Assembly (NCBI RefSeq): GCF_003667565.1
Contig: NZ_RCUX01000009.1
Coordinates: forward strand, 1-64,000
From: Mycetocola tolaasinivorans
GTDB taxonomy: Bacteria > Actinomycetota > Actinomycetes > Actinomycetales > Microbacteriaceae
Direction: 5' to 3'
Length of the DNA: 64,000 nucleotides
Position numbers and translations under genes: made by a program. Below are positions 44,236 to 53,069 of this stretch, piece by piece. A model generated the notes under the pieces. That model searched no databases, had not been told where the DNA came from, and saw only the letters and a list, made by a program, of their open reading frames with translations. The number at the start of each line of letters is the position of its first letter. Positions within the stretch are counted from its first letter, which is position 1.

Positions 44236-45075
44236 CTACATTTCCTCGTGGGTGTTGGGGTCTCCGTCGAAGAGGCGTCCGTCGGGGCGACCGAGCGCCG
44301 TGATGGCCGCAATGTCCGCCTCGTCGAGCTCGAACCCGAAAATATCGAGGTTCTGGGCCTGTCGAGCCGGCGTTGCCGACTTCGGGATCGGAATCACACC
44401 ACGCTCGATGTGCCAGCGCAGCACAGCCTGGGCCGGGGTCACCCCGTGCCGCTCGGCGATTTCACCGATCACGGCCTCCTCGTGCGGCTTCGCGCGCTTG
44501 CCCAGCGGGCTCCACGCCTCGGTTGCGATGCCGTGCTCGCGATGGAACTCGAGCAGCGCCTCCTGCGGGAAGTACGGGTGCAGCTCAACCTGGTTGACCG
44601 CCGGCAGAACGCCGGTTTCAGCGGCGAGGCGGGTGAGGAAGTCCTCGGTGAAGTTGGACACACCGATCGAGGCGACCCGGCCCTCCTCGCGCAGCCGGAT
44701 CATGGCCTTCCAGGTGTCGACGAAGCGGTTGACGCTCGGGTTGGGCCAGTGAATCAGGTAGAGATCCAGCTTCTCGACGCCGAGGCGCTCGATCGTGCCC
44801 TCGAACGAGCGCAGGGTCTCGTCGTACCCGTGGTCGCGGCCCGGGAGCTTACTGGTGAGCGTGATGTCGCGTCGGGCGACACCCGAAACACGCAGTGCCT
44901 CCCCCACCTCGGTCTCGTTCTTGTAGTTCACCGCGGTGTCCAGCATGCGGTAGCCCACGCCGAGGGCCGAGGCGATGGCGGTGACGCCCTCGGGGCCGGT
45001 CAGCGGGTAGGTGCCGAAGCCGAGTGCGGGGACACGGTGTCCGTCGTTCAGGGGGATAACGGGTAGCGAGGTCAT
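44236..45075 (-). CDS. Aldo/keto reductase
   Basis: A 279-residue NADPH-dependent reductase of the AKR5-like (2,5-diketogluconate reductase) group. Catalytic tetrad positions are LDTAVNYKNE (Asp and Tyr, about 45-54), TSKLPG (Lys) and YLIHWPNP (His), with the cofactor segment VIPIPKSATPARQAQNL near the C-terminus. Starts MTSLPVIPLNDGHRVPALGFGTY. On the reverse strand TAGGTT lies 6 bases before the ATG, so the mRNA may be leaderless. Substrate not evident. Confidence 0.93.
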   Translation of the reverse strand: MTSLPVIPLNDGHRVPALGFGTYPLTGPEGVTAIASALGVGYRMLDTAVNYKNETEVGEALRVSGVARRDITLTSKLPGRDHGYDETLRSFEGTIERLGVEKLDLYLIHWPNPSVNRFVDTWKAMIRLREEGRVASIGVSNFTEDFLTRLAAETGVLPAVNQVELHPYFPQEALLEFHREHGIATEAWSPLGKRAKPHEEAVIGEIAERHGVTPAQAVLRWHIERGVIPIPKSATPARQAQNLDIFGFELDEADIAAITALGRPDGRLFDGDPNTHEEM

Positions 45076-45211
45076 GCCTCGAACCTACTCGCCATACTCG
45101 TCCCGTGCCAAGCGTCTTCTTGCCATCCCCGCGTGTTCCGCGGTGAGCGAAACTCCCCGGTACCGAGCAGATCCCGAGCCAATATCGGACCCACCGCGAT
45201 AGCGTAGGGGC

Positions 45212-47407
45212 ATGGCTTCAGCATCCGCACCCCGGGCCGAGCAGCGCCCCACCGAACGCACCCACCACGGCGATACCGTGATCGACAACTACGAGTGGCT
45301 CCGCGCAAAGGAGGACCCCGAGGTGCTCGCACACCTCGAGGCCGAGAACGCCTTCACCGAGGCGCACACCGCCCACCTCGCGCCGCTGCGCGAACGCATC
45401 TACAACGAGATTAAGGACCGCACGCTCGAGACCGATCTGTCGGTCCCGACCCGTCAGGGCGCGTGGTGGTACTACTCCCGCAGCGTCGAGGGCAGCCAGT
45501 ATGCGCTGCACTGCCGGGCCCCGCTCGCCGGGCCGGACGACTGGACACCGCCCACCCTCGATCCCGAGCAGCCCGTGCCGGGCGAGCAGGTTCTGCTGGA
45601 TGGCAACATCCTGGCCGAGGGCAACGAGTTCTTCTCCCTCGGGTCCTTCGACGTCTCGACCGACGGCAACACCCTGCTCTACTCGGTGGACCTCAGCGGC
45701 GATGAGCGCTACACGCTGCGCTTCCGTGATCTGAGCGTCCCCGGCGAGATTCGTGAGCTCCCCGATGCCGTCGAGAACACCTTCGGCGGAGCCTTCCTCT
45801 CCCGCGACGGCGCCCGCGCCTACTACACCACCGTCGATGACGCCTGGCGCCCGGACACCCTCTGGCGTCACACCATCGGCGCGAACATCCCCGATGAGAA
45901 GATCTTCCACGAGGGGGACGAGCGGTTCTGGGTCGGGGCATTCCTCACGCAGAGCGGCAAGTTCCTGCTGATCGGTGTGGGGTCCTCGGTCACCTCGGAG
46001 TGGCATCTGGTGCGCGATGAGGCGGCGGGTTCCGCCCCCGAGCTCATCTGGCCGCGACGAGACGGCGTCGAATACGATGTCGAGCACGCGGTGCTGGGTG
46101 GTGCCGATCACCTGCTGATCACCCACAACTCCGGGGCCGAGAACTTCGAGCTCGTGGGGTTCCCCCTCGCGGATCTCGGAACCCCGGCCGGCTCCGGTCC
46201 CGAGCACGCCACCGTGGTCCTGCCACACCGCCCGGATGTCCGGCTGGAGTCCGTGGACGTCTTCGCTTCCTTCCTCGCGGTGGAGTACCGCCGCGAGGGG
46301 CTGGCCCGGGTCTCCGTGGCATCCCTGGCCGACACCACCTCGCTCACCGACATCGCACCACGGGAGATCGAGTTTGACGAGCCGCTGTACACCGTGCACA
46401 CCGGGGCCAACCCGGAGTGGGATCAGCCCACGCTGCGCCTGGGATACGGTTCGCTGGTCACGCCCTCCACGGTGTCCGAGCTCGACGTCGCCACCGGGGA
46501 GATTCGTGTGCTCAAGCGCCAGCCGGTGCTGGGTGGCTACGATCCGGCTCACTATGAGCAGGCACGCGAGTGGGCCGTGGCGGCAGATGGCACCCGCATC
46601 CCGATCTCGCTGGTGTGGAAGCGTGGCACCAACGAGGCCGCCGGCCAGCGCACCCCGGGCCCGCTTGAGCTCTACGGCTATGGCTCGTATGAGGCGAGCA
46701 TCGATCCCACGTTCTCGGTCGCCCGACTCTCGCTTCTCGATCGCGGTGTGACCTTCGCGATCGCACACGTGCGTGGCGGCGGTGAGCTCGGCCGCGCCTG
46801 GTACGAAAACGGCAAGACCCTCACCAAGAAGAACACCTTCTCGGACTTCGTGGCCAGTGCCCGTCACCTGGTCTCGCACGGTTACACGACGCCGGCTCAG
46901 CTGGTCGCCGAGGGTGGCAGCGCGGGTGGCCTGCTGATGGGTGCGGTCGCGAACCTTGCGCCCGAGCTTTTCGCCGGGATCCTCGCGAGCGTGCCGTTTG
47001 TCGACCCGCTGACCTCAATCCTCGACCCGGACCTCCCGCTCACCGTGATCGAGTGGGACGAGTGGGGCAACCCGCTGCACGATGCCGAGGTGTACCGGTA
47101 CATGAAGGAGTACTCGCCCTACGAGAACGTCCGCACCGATGTCACCTACCCGCGGATCCTCGCCGTGACGAGTCTCAACGACACCCGGGTGCTCTACGTG
47201 GAGCCCGCGAAGTGGGTAGCGCGCCTGCGCGAGGTCGAGGCTCCCGTGCTGCTGAAGACCGAGATGGTCGCCGGGCACGGCGGCGTCACCGGCCGCTACA
47301 ACTCGTGGCGCGAGCGGGCGTTTGAGCTCGCCTGGATCCTCGATGTCCTCGGTCTGGCCGAAGACGGGGCCGGCACCGACGTAGACGTCGACGGAGCCGC
47401 GCACTAG
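45212..47407 (+). CDS. ptrB: S9-family oligopeptidase (oligopeptidase B-like)
   Basis: A 731-residue serine peptidase. An N-terminal seven-blade beta-propeller (to about residue 430) precedes the alpha/beta-hydrolase domain. The nucleophile motif is GGSAGGLLMGAVAN (about residues 568-581), the Asp region is VTSLNDTRV (about 653) and the His region AGHGGVTGRYNSWRERAFELAW (about 689). The W-E-W-D-E-W-G-N-P sequence (TVIEWDEWGNP) is characteristic of oligopeptidase B, which cleaves small peptides after basic residues. TAGCGT lies 6 bases before the ATG. Confidence 0.92.
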   Translation: MASASAPRAEQRPTERTHHGDTVIDNYEWLRAKEDPEVLAHLEAENAFTEAHTAHLAPLRERIYNEIKDRTLETDLSVPTRQGAWWYYSRSVEGSQYALHCRAPLAGPDDWTPPTLDPEQPVPGEQVLLDGNILAEGNEFFSLGSFDVSTDGNTLLYSVDLSGDERYTLRFRDLSVPGEIRELPDAVENTFGGAFLSRDGARAYYTTVDDAWRPDTLWRHTIGANIPDEKIFHEGDERFWVGAFLTQSGKFLLIGVGSSVTSEWHLVRDEAAGSAPELIWPRRDGVEYDVEHAVLGGADHLLITHNSGAENFELVGFPLADLGTPAGSGPEHATVVLPHRPDVRLESVDVFASFLAVEYRREGLARVSVASLADTTSLTDIAPREIEFDEPLYTVHTGANPEWDQPTLRLGYGSLVTPSTVSELDVATGEIRVLKRQPVLGGYDPAHYEQAREWAVAADGTRIPISLVWKRGTNEAAGQRTPGPLELYGYGSYEASIDPTFSVARLSLLDRGVTFAIAHVRGGGELGRAWYENGKTLTKKNTFSDFVASARHLVSHGYTTPAQLVAEGGSAGGLLMGAVANLAPELFAGILASVPFVDPLTSILDPDLPLTVIEWDEWGNPLHDAEVYRYMKEYSPYENVRTDVTYPRILAVTSLNDTRVLYVEPAKWVARLREVEAPVLLKTEMVAGHGGVTGRYNSWRERAFELAWILDVLGLAEDGAGTDVDVDGAAH

Positions 47408-47432
47408 CCGTTTGGCCGCCGCTGCGTCAATG

Positions 47433-47471
47433 AAACGGGCCCGGATGCACTGAGTGCATCCGGGCCCGTTT
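47433..47471. terminator. Bidirectional 18-bp stem terminator
   Basis: AAACGGGCCCGGATGCAC (47433-47450) pairs with GTGCATCCGGGCCCGTTT (47454-47471), loop TGA, followed by a T-run. It lies between the convergent peptidase and pfkA genes. Confidence 0.95.
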
Positions 47472-47489
47472 TTCCGTTTGGAAGACTGC

Positions 47490-48518
<1,029 letters not shown>

Positions 48519-48701
48519 CGAATCACTTCCCTTGCGCGCAATATTTCGACCCGTGTACCGCGGGTGCTGGCCCGCGGGGAGTCGCAGTGGCCGACGCCTT
48601 GTCGCCCACACCCTTGAGCGTATCCGGTTGGCGGGATCGGGATCGAGCGCCCGGGTGGATTGGGAATCTGTGCATGTCGTATCCGGGGTTAGAATCGGGG
48701 C

Positions 48702-48959
48702 ATGGATTACACACCCGAAGCCGGCCAGGTCACCATGTTTTCTACGTCCTGGTGCGGATATTGCCAGCGTCTCAAGACCCAGCTCACCGCCGCCGGAATC
48801 GGCTACCAGGAGATCAACATCGAGGAGGTTCCCGGTACCGCCGAGCTCGTCGCCGAGCTCAATGGTGGCAACCAGACCGTCCCGACCCTGATCTTCCCGG
48901 ACGGCACCGCCGCCACCAACCCCTCCCTGATCGAGGTTAAGCAGCGCATCGGCGCGTAG
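48702..48959 (+). CDS. Mycoredoxin (glutaredoxin-like, CGYC)
   Basis: An 85-residue thioredoxin-fold protein with active site TSWCGYCQRLK (Cys at 19 and 22), the cis-proline TVPTLIF and a C-terminal helix. CGYC is the signature of mycoredoxin-1, which reduces mycothiol mixed disulfides in Actinobacteria. TAGAAT (48690-48695) ends 6 bases before the ATG, so the transcript is probably leaderless. Confidence 0.93.
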   Translation: MDYTPEAGQVTMFSTSWCGYCQRLKTQLTAAGIGYQEINIEEVPGTAELVAELNGGNQTVPTLIFPDGTAATNPSLIEVKQRIGA

Positions 48960-48978
48960 CCTTCTCTCCTGCTTGTCC

Positions 48979-49010
48979 GAGGGGTACCCGCGTGTGCGCG
49001 GGTACCCCTC
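48979..49010 (+). terminator. Terminator after the mycoredoxin gene
   Basis: GAGGGGTACCCGCG (48979-48992) and CGCGGGTACCCCTC (48997-49010) form a perfect 14-bp stem with loop TGTG, followed by GTCTTGTT. It separates mycoredoxin from the retron-like locus. Confidence 0.9.
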
Positions 49011-49047
49011 GTCTTGTTGATGCCCAAGTCTCGTCTGGTTGGCCCCC

Positions 49048-49076
49048 TTGTCCGGGTTCCGCGCAGGGGTTAGCCT
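49048..49076 (+). promoter_or_regulatory. Sigma-A-like promoter of the retron-like locus
   Basis: TTGTCC (49048-49053) and TAGCCT (49071-49076) are exactly 17 bases apart. The expected start of transcription, about 49083, falls just before the left arm (a1) of the putative retron RNA, as expected for a retron msr. Confidence 0.65.
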
Positions 49077-49081
49077 GTACA

Positions 49082-49275
49082 CACCGTGGCGGCGACACGG
49101 GTGACGTGGTCGAGAACGGAGGGCGAAACATGCGTGATTCCCTTCCGCTCCGGGGTAACCCCGGGGGCCGCAGACCGAGCAGGACCACGCGCCCCGAGTG
49201 CCTCCCGACGCTTCGCGTCGCACCGCACACGGCCGCATCGACCGGTCGATCACGCACCCGTGACATCGCCGCGGC
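49082..49275 (+). ncRNA. Putative retron msr-msd RNA
   Basis: The ends pair as retron a1/a2 repeats: GCGGCGA (49089-49095) with TCGCCGC (49266-49272), ACGGGTG (49097-49103) with CACCCGT (49255-49261), and CGTGGTCGA (49105-49113) with TCGATCACG (49246-49254, one G-U), with bulges of 1, 4 and 1 bases. Between them are msr-like hairpins (CGGAGGG 49117-49123 with CCCTTCCG 49140-49147; CCGGGG 49150-49155 with CCCCGG 49159-49164). A long imperfect msd-like hairpin follows at 49189-49236, tip CGACGC-TTC-GCGTCG. G49114, just after a1, is a candidate branching guanosine. The RT start is 28 bases after a2. A small frame (49130-49303, 57 codons, GGAGG upstream, stop overlapping the RT GTG) also fits and is the main competing reading. 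Confidence 0.65.
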
Positions 49276-49299
49276 CTCTCCAGACGGGGTCTGCGACCG

Positions 49300-50736
49300 G
49301 TGACCCCGAACCCCGGGCACACGCCCGCTCCCTCGATCCGGGCGGTGGCCGATTCGCTGGCCTCCGCGTTTCTGGATGCGGCGCGGGTGCCGCTGGATCC
49401 CGGCTCTGGTGGTGAGGTACTCGGTCATGGCGCGGCGGCGCGTGAGCACGGCTGGAATCGCCCGGTACTCATCGCGGCGGGTGCCTCCGTCCTGGGGGCA
49501 CGTCGGCGCTGGCTTTCGCCGCTGGTGCGTGCGGTGCTCGACGCGTATCCGCGGGCACCGTTTGATCGACCGCGCGAGCTCGCAGCCTGGATCGAGGCGT
49601 CTGCCGTGCTGGGCGACGCGTGTGCGGCGGCCACGGCACGGGGGCAGCACCTCGTCCTGGTTCGGCACGCCGTGTACGAGCCAGTGGGCGCGGCCTCACC
49701 GCTGCCGGCTACGCCGGCCGAACTCGCGGGGCTACTCGGGCTGGATATCGGGGAGCTCGCGTGGTTTGCCGATCAGCGCGGCTGGAATCGCCGAGCTGGT
49801 AGCGCCCGTCTCCAGCACTATCGCTACGAGTGGCGAGCGCGCCCAGGCCGGGTGCCGCGCCTCCTGGAGGTTCCGGGGCAACGACTGATGCGACTGCAGC
49901 GGCAGCTCGTCCATGAGGTGTTGACGGCCCTGCCGATTCATCCGGCGGCGCACGGGTTTGTACCGGGGCGGTCGGCACGCACCGGGGCGGCGGTTCATGC
50001 GGGATCCCACGTCGTGATCGGCATGGATCTCACCACGTTCTTTGCCCGGGTGGGCCGATCCGAGATCACCGCGGCGCTTCGCCGAGCCGGCTGGGGTGAG
50101 GCCGTCGCTCCCGTTCTTGCCGCACTGGCCACGCACGCGGTGCCCGAGGCGGTGATCCGGGCGATGCCACCGGGCGGTAACCCTGAGGAACGTTTCGCCC
50201 TTGCGCAGGCGTTGCGGCTCCCCCATCTCCCCCAGGGTGCCCCCACGTCGCCGATGCTCGCGAACCTCGCGATGCGCCGACTCGATGACCGCCTACTCGG
50301 CTGGGCCGCCGCCGTGGGTGCGCGCTACACCCGCTATGCCGATGACCTCACCTTTAGCGGCGATCAGCGTCTCGCCGCACGGTCGGATGCCTTCATTCGT
50401 GGCGTATCCGGCATCGTCGCCGACTGCGGCCAGCGGGTCAATGAGCGCAAGACCCGCGTGCGCCCGCGCGGCACGAGCCAGCGCGTGACCGGCATCGTGG
50501 TGAACGCGCACCCGGCGGTTGACCGGCGATCCTACGATGCGCTGCGCGCGCCCCTGCATAACTGCGCCCGCACCGGCCCCGCCGCCCAAAACCGCGAGAA
50601 TCTTCCGTACTTTCGGGAGCACCTGCGTGGCCGCATCGACTGGGTGGTTTCGCTCACTCCGAAGCGTGAGCCCGCACTCCGCCGCCTGTGGGAGGCCATC
50701 GAGTGGGAGGAGCCGGGTTCGGCGCCTTTGCGCTGA
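49300..50736 (+). CDS. Retron-type reverse transcriptase
   Basis: A 478-residue reverse transcriptase. Fingers/palm motifs in order: AAHGFVPGRS (about 216-225), GMDLTTFF with catalytic Asp (243), LPQGAPTSPMLANL (about 310-323), YADDLTFSG with the catalytic Asp pair (346-349), KTRVRPRGTSQRVTGIVVN, in which VTG (396-398) is the retron-typical motif, and LHNCARTGPAAQNREN. The length before the RT core (about 190 residues, with LLGLDIGELAWFAD and HYRYEW) resembles the long RTs of myxobacterial and actinobacterial retrons. There is no maturase domain X, HNH or fused effector. GTG 49300 has only a weak upstream GGGG; translational coupling to an upstream frame is possible. It is preceded by a structured RNA candidate. 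Confidence 0.88.
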   Translation: MTPNPGHTPAPSIRAVADSLASAFLDAARVPLDPGSGGEVLGHGAAAREHGWNRPVLIAAGASVLGARRRWLSPLVRAVLDAYPRAPFDRPRELAAWIEASAVLGDACAAATARGQHLVLVRHAVYEPVGAASPLPATPAELAGLLGLDIGELAWFADQRGWNRRAGSARLQHYRYEWRARPGRVPRLLEVPGQRLMRLQRQLVHEVLTALPIHPAAHGFVPGRSARTGAAVHAGSHVVIGMDLTTFFARVGRSEITAALRRAGWGEAVAPVLAALATHAVPEAVIRAMPPGGNPEERFALAQALRLPHLPQGAPTSPMLANLAMRRLDDRLLGWAAAVGARYTRYADDLTFSGDQRLAARSDAFIRGVSGIVADCGQRVNERKTRVRPRGTSQRVTGIVVNAHPAVDRRSYDALRAPLHNCARTGPAAQNRENLPYFREHLRGRIDWVVSLTPKREPALRRLWEAIEWEEPGSAPLR

Positions 50737-51068
50737 GGCCGCACCGCTGTAGAGCCCGTACTCAGCAGACCCTCGTTATGTCCGGTGCGAGGTCGGTCCG
50801 GGACCACTCGTTATGTAACATCCATGCCCGGCTCTGCCGCTCAAAGCTGATGCGACAGCCCCGCGTGCATTTGGTTCGGTTCCCGGTTCTTGAGACTCGA
50901 TGCTGGCTAGGTTGAGACCACCGAGGCCCCGCCCCTCGGCCGGTGTGCCGTGGTCGTGACCGTCCGAACGGGATCTGTGTGCCCTCGGTGAACGTGATAA
51001 CGAGGTGGTTGTTTCTCGCGGGACTGACCCGTGCTCCACCGAGTGAAACTCTCGAGCGGAGGAGCAAC
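50737..51068. other. 332-base gap after the reverse transcriptase gene
   Basis: No convincing gene. CCGAGG (50921-50926) and CCTCGG (50934-50939) form a short hairpin that could be a weak terminator. The start of the downstream cassette has GGAGGAGC just before the ATG at 51069; a poor -10-like TAGGTT (50908-50913) may belong to its promoter. Confidence 0.4.
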
Positions 51069-51347
51069 ATGACCGGCCTCAACATCTCCCTGGATGCGCT
51101 CCGGAGTGTGTCCGTTGCGCTGCACCGCGCGGGCGGTGCCCTGACCGGTGCCTGCGGGTCGTCTCGAAACTCCGAGATCGGGGCCGATGAGGTGGCTTCG
51201 GCGCTCCACGGGTTGCAGACTGATCTGCGGCGCACGACCGAGGCTTCCCAGCAGCGTCTCGAGTCTCACGCCCGCGCTGCGAGCAACACCGCTGAGGGTT
51301 TTGCCGAGGCGGATTCCCGTCTCGCCCGCGCGGTTGAGGCCGGTTGA
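51069..51347 (+). CDS. Small helical protein, WXG100-like in size and position
   Basis: A 92-residue, Ala/Ser/Arg-rich helical protein without cysteines in a functional pattern. It lacks the classical WXG tryptophan-glycine motif, so ESX-family membership is only suggested by size, helix content, and its place in front of a large alpha/beta-hydrolase protein. ATG at 51069 is chosen because GGAGGAGC is directly upstream. The next gene starts two bases after its stop codon (51347). Confidence 0.6.
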   Translation: MTGLNISLDALRSVSVALHRAGGALTGACGSSRNSEIGADEVASALHGLQTDLRRTTEASQQRLESHARAASNTAEGFAEADSRLARAVEAG

Positions 51348-51348
51348 A

Positions 51349-52422
51349 ATGACGGTCGGGAGCCGGGTCGATCGGGGCGAAATGCACTCGGTGCGTCTGG
51401 TCGCGCAGGATCTTTCCTCGGTCGAGGAGTTCCGCAACGGGCTCCTCGCGGTCCGAGACGGGATGAACCACCTCGAAGAAGCGGGCCATTCACAGGCCGT
51501 TTCCCGGCTCCGCACGGTCGCGGCCCCGATGCAGCACTCGATCGAGGCCATCGCCCAGGTACGCGTGCGTGCGGGCGAGATCCTGTTCCGCTATGCGGCG
51601 CAGGTTCTCGACCTCCAGGATCAGGCACGCGTGTTTCGTCTGCGCCGCTCCCAGGCTCAGGATCTTCAGCGTCGACACACCGCGGCGCTGTTCGAGATTC
51701 GCGCCGATACCTCTCCCGAGGCTGGCGGGCGGGCGTTACGGATGGAAAACCAGGTCGAAGACACCCGCGCCTCGCTGTCCCAGATTGAGCGTGGCCTGGC
51801 CGAGCTCGATCAGGCTCGGGTGTCACTCGATCGGTCCTGCGCGCGTGATCTGACCCACTGCCGTGAGGTGTTGGCCCGGGTCAGTGCCGGGCCCTCGGGC
51901 TCGGGCAACGTGTTATCGGATGGGTTGACGGGGTTCGCGGACTTTGCCGCGCGCATGGTCGTTAACGCGGAAAACGTGGCCGCTCCCGAACTCGAACGTA
52001 TTCTGCGTGGGGATCGCACGCCCGAGCAGGTTGCCGAGCTGTGGGCGGGTCTTGATCTTGATTCGGACGGGATTGCGGCGTTACCGATCAAGGATATTTT
52101 GACCCTCGCGAACACGGACGGGTTACCGTTTTGGGTGCGTGATGTGGCCACGAGGCGTGTGCTTGACTATGCGCTCAAGTGGCCCACGGGTGCGTTTCAT
52201 CTGCTGGGTTTCGCGGGTGATGCGCTGGCTGATGCGGATGCCGTGGCGGAGTTTATCCGGCAGATCGAAGCGTACGATCGGGCGGGACGCGAGGCAGATA
52301 GGCGCGCGACCCTCCTGAATGGTCGTCCCGATGTGCAACTCATTGGTATCGGAAATCAGGGGGACGAGTGGTGGGGAGTATTTCTACCGGGAACGTGGAT
52401 ACCGCAACGCATGTTGGGGTGA
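51349..52422 (+). CDS. N-terminal part of a DUF1023-type alpha/beta-hydrolase protein (frameshifted)
   Basis: 357 residues: a long helical/coiled-coil region (about residues 20-190, with repeated charged heptads such as QVEDTRASLSQIERGLAELDQ) and the linker that normally precedes a DUF1023 hydrolase domain, ending RPDVQLIGIGNQGDEWWG before passing into out-of-frame sequence and a stop. The hydrolase domain continues in the -1 frame from 52368. Adding one G to the GGGG run at 52373-52376 would restore a continuous reading. A disrupted gene, or a sequence error, is the simplest explanation. Confidence 0.75.
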   Translation: MTVGSRVDRGEMHSVRLVAQDLSSVEEFRNGLLAVRDGMNHLEEAGHSQAVSRLRTVAAPMQHSIEAIAQVRVRAGEILFRYAAQVLDLQDQARVFRLRRSQAQDLQRRHTAALFEIRADTSPEAGGRALRMENQVEDTRASLSQIERGLAELDQARVSLDRSCARDLTHCREVLARVSAGPSGSGNVLSDGLTGFADFAARMVVNAENVAAPELERILRGDRTPEQVAELWAGLDLDSDGIAALPIKDILTLANTDGLPFWVRDVATRRVLDYALKWPTGAFHLLGFAGDALADADAVAEFIRQIEAYDRAGREADRRATLLNGRPDVQLIGIGNQGDEWWGVFLPGTWIPQRMLG

Positions 52423-53069
52423 ACGTTCCCGGGATGAACGCCGATATGTTCGGTTTAGATAACGGAGTGAGAGCGGCAGAATCCCTATATGAAGCGGCAA
52501 AGAGAATTGGCCCCGGCTCTATGCCCGCGATTGTTACGTGGTTTGGCTATCGCACGCCCGGGGCTGCGGAGGTTGTGACCCCGTTCAGAGCGCAGGTTGG
52601 CGCGTACGGGTTGGCGGAGTTTTTGAACGGGATTGGTGCCGCACGTGCGGGATCAGAGGCCGTGCGGGTGGGGCTCATGGGGCACTCCTACGGGTCGACC
52701 ACCGCTGCTTTGGCCCTCGCACAAACCAGGTTCCGCCTTGACTCGTTCACCACGTATGGGTCCGCGGGGCTCCCACACGGGATCAAACGTAAGGACCTCA
52801 ACGTGAAGAAGATTTTTGCAACCGAGGCCGAGGCCGATTACTGGGCAAAGACCGGACGGTTTGTGAGCGGCCGAAACGACCCGCGCGATCTCGACGGCGT
52901 GAAAGACTTCTCCGCCGAGGGCGGAAGGCGCGAGGACCGGGTGACGGTCCACGACATGTTCACCGACGGGGACGCCACGGAGAAGGACGGTGACGTGGGG
53001 TATCTCTCGGGTAATACCGGTGTGGTGAATGATCTGGGCCACATTCTGATCGATGGGAAACCACGATGA
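52368..53069 (+). CDS. C-terminal alpha/beta-hydrolase (DUF1023-type) part of the frameshifted gene
   Basis: About 230 residues carrying TGNVDTATHVGVNVPGMN, which is the conserved start of DUF1023 hydrolases, FGYRTPGAAEV, and the nucleophile elbow MGHSYGSTTAALAL with the catalytic Ser. A His near the C-terminus (LGHILIDGK) could complete the triad. GTG 52368 is only the first possible start in this frame and lacks a ribosome site; this is best read as the continuation of the upstream reading frame. The stop overlaps the lipoprotein start (ATGA). Confidence 0.75.
   Translation: MVGSISTGNVDTATHVGVNVPGMNADMFGLDNGVRAAESLYEAAKRIGPGSMPAIVTWFGYRTPGAAEVVTPFRAQVGAYGLAEFLNGIGAARAGSEAVRVGLMGHSYGSTTAALALAQTRFRLDSFTTYGSAGLPHGIKRKDLNVKKIFATEAEADYWAKTGRFVSGRNDPRDLDGVKDFSAEGGRREDRVTVHDMFTDGDATEKDGDVGYLSGNTGVVNDLGHILIDGKPR

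Noticed and set aside
45218..46879. A 550-codon minus-strand frame inside the S9 peptidase gene
   Set aside because: Antisense shadow of a peptidase with complete catalytic motifs; no domain and no ribosome site.
49300..50736. Group II intron or diversity-generating retroelement RT
   Set aside because: No maturase domain X or intron RNA domain V is visible and no template/variable repeat pair was found; the VTG motif and upstream structured RNA favour a retron.
52360..52385. Programmed -1 ribosomal frameshift
   Set aside because: Reading TGG TGG GGA gives no X-XXY-YYZ slippery heptamer in the zero frame, and no strong downstream stem was noticed. A simple one-base change in the G run explains it better.
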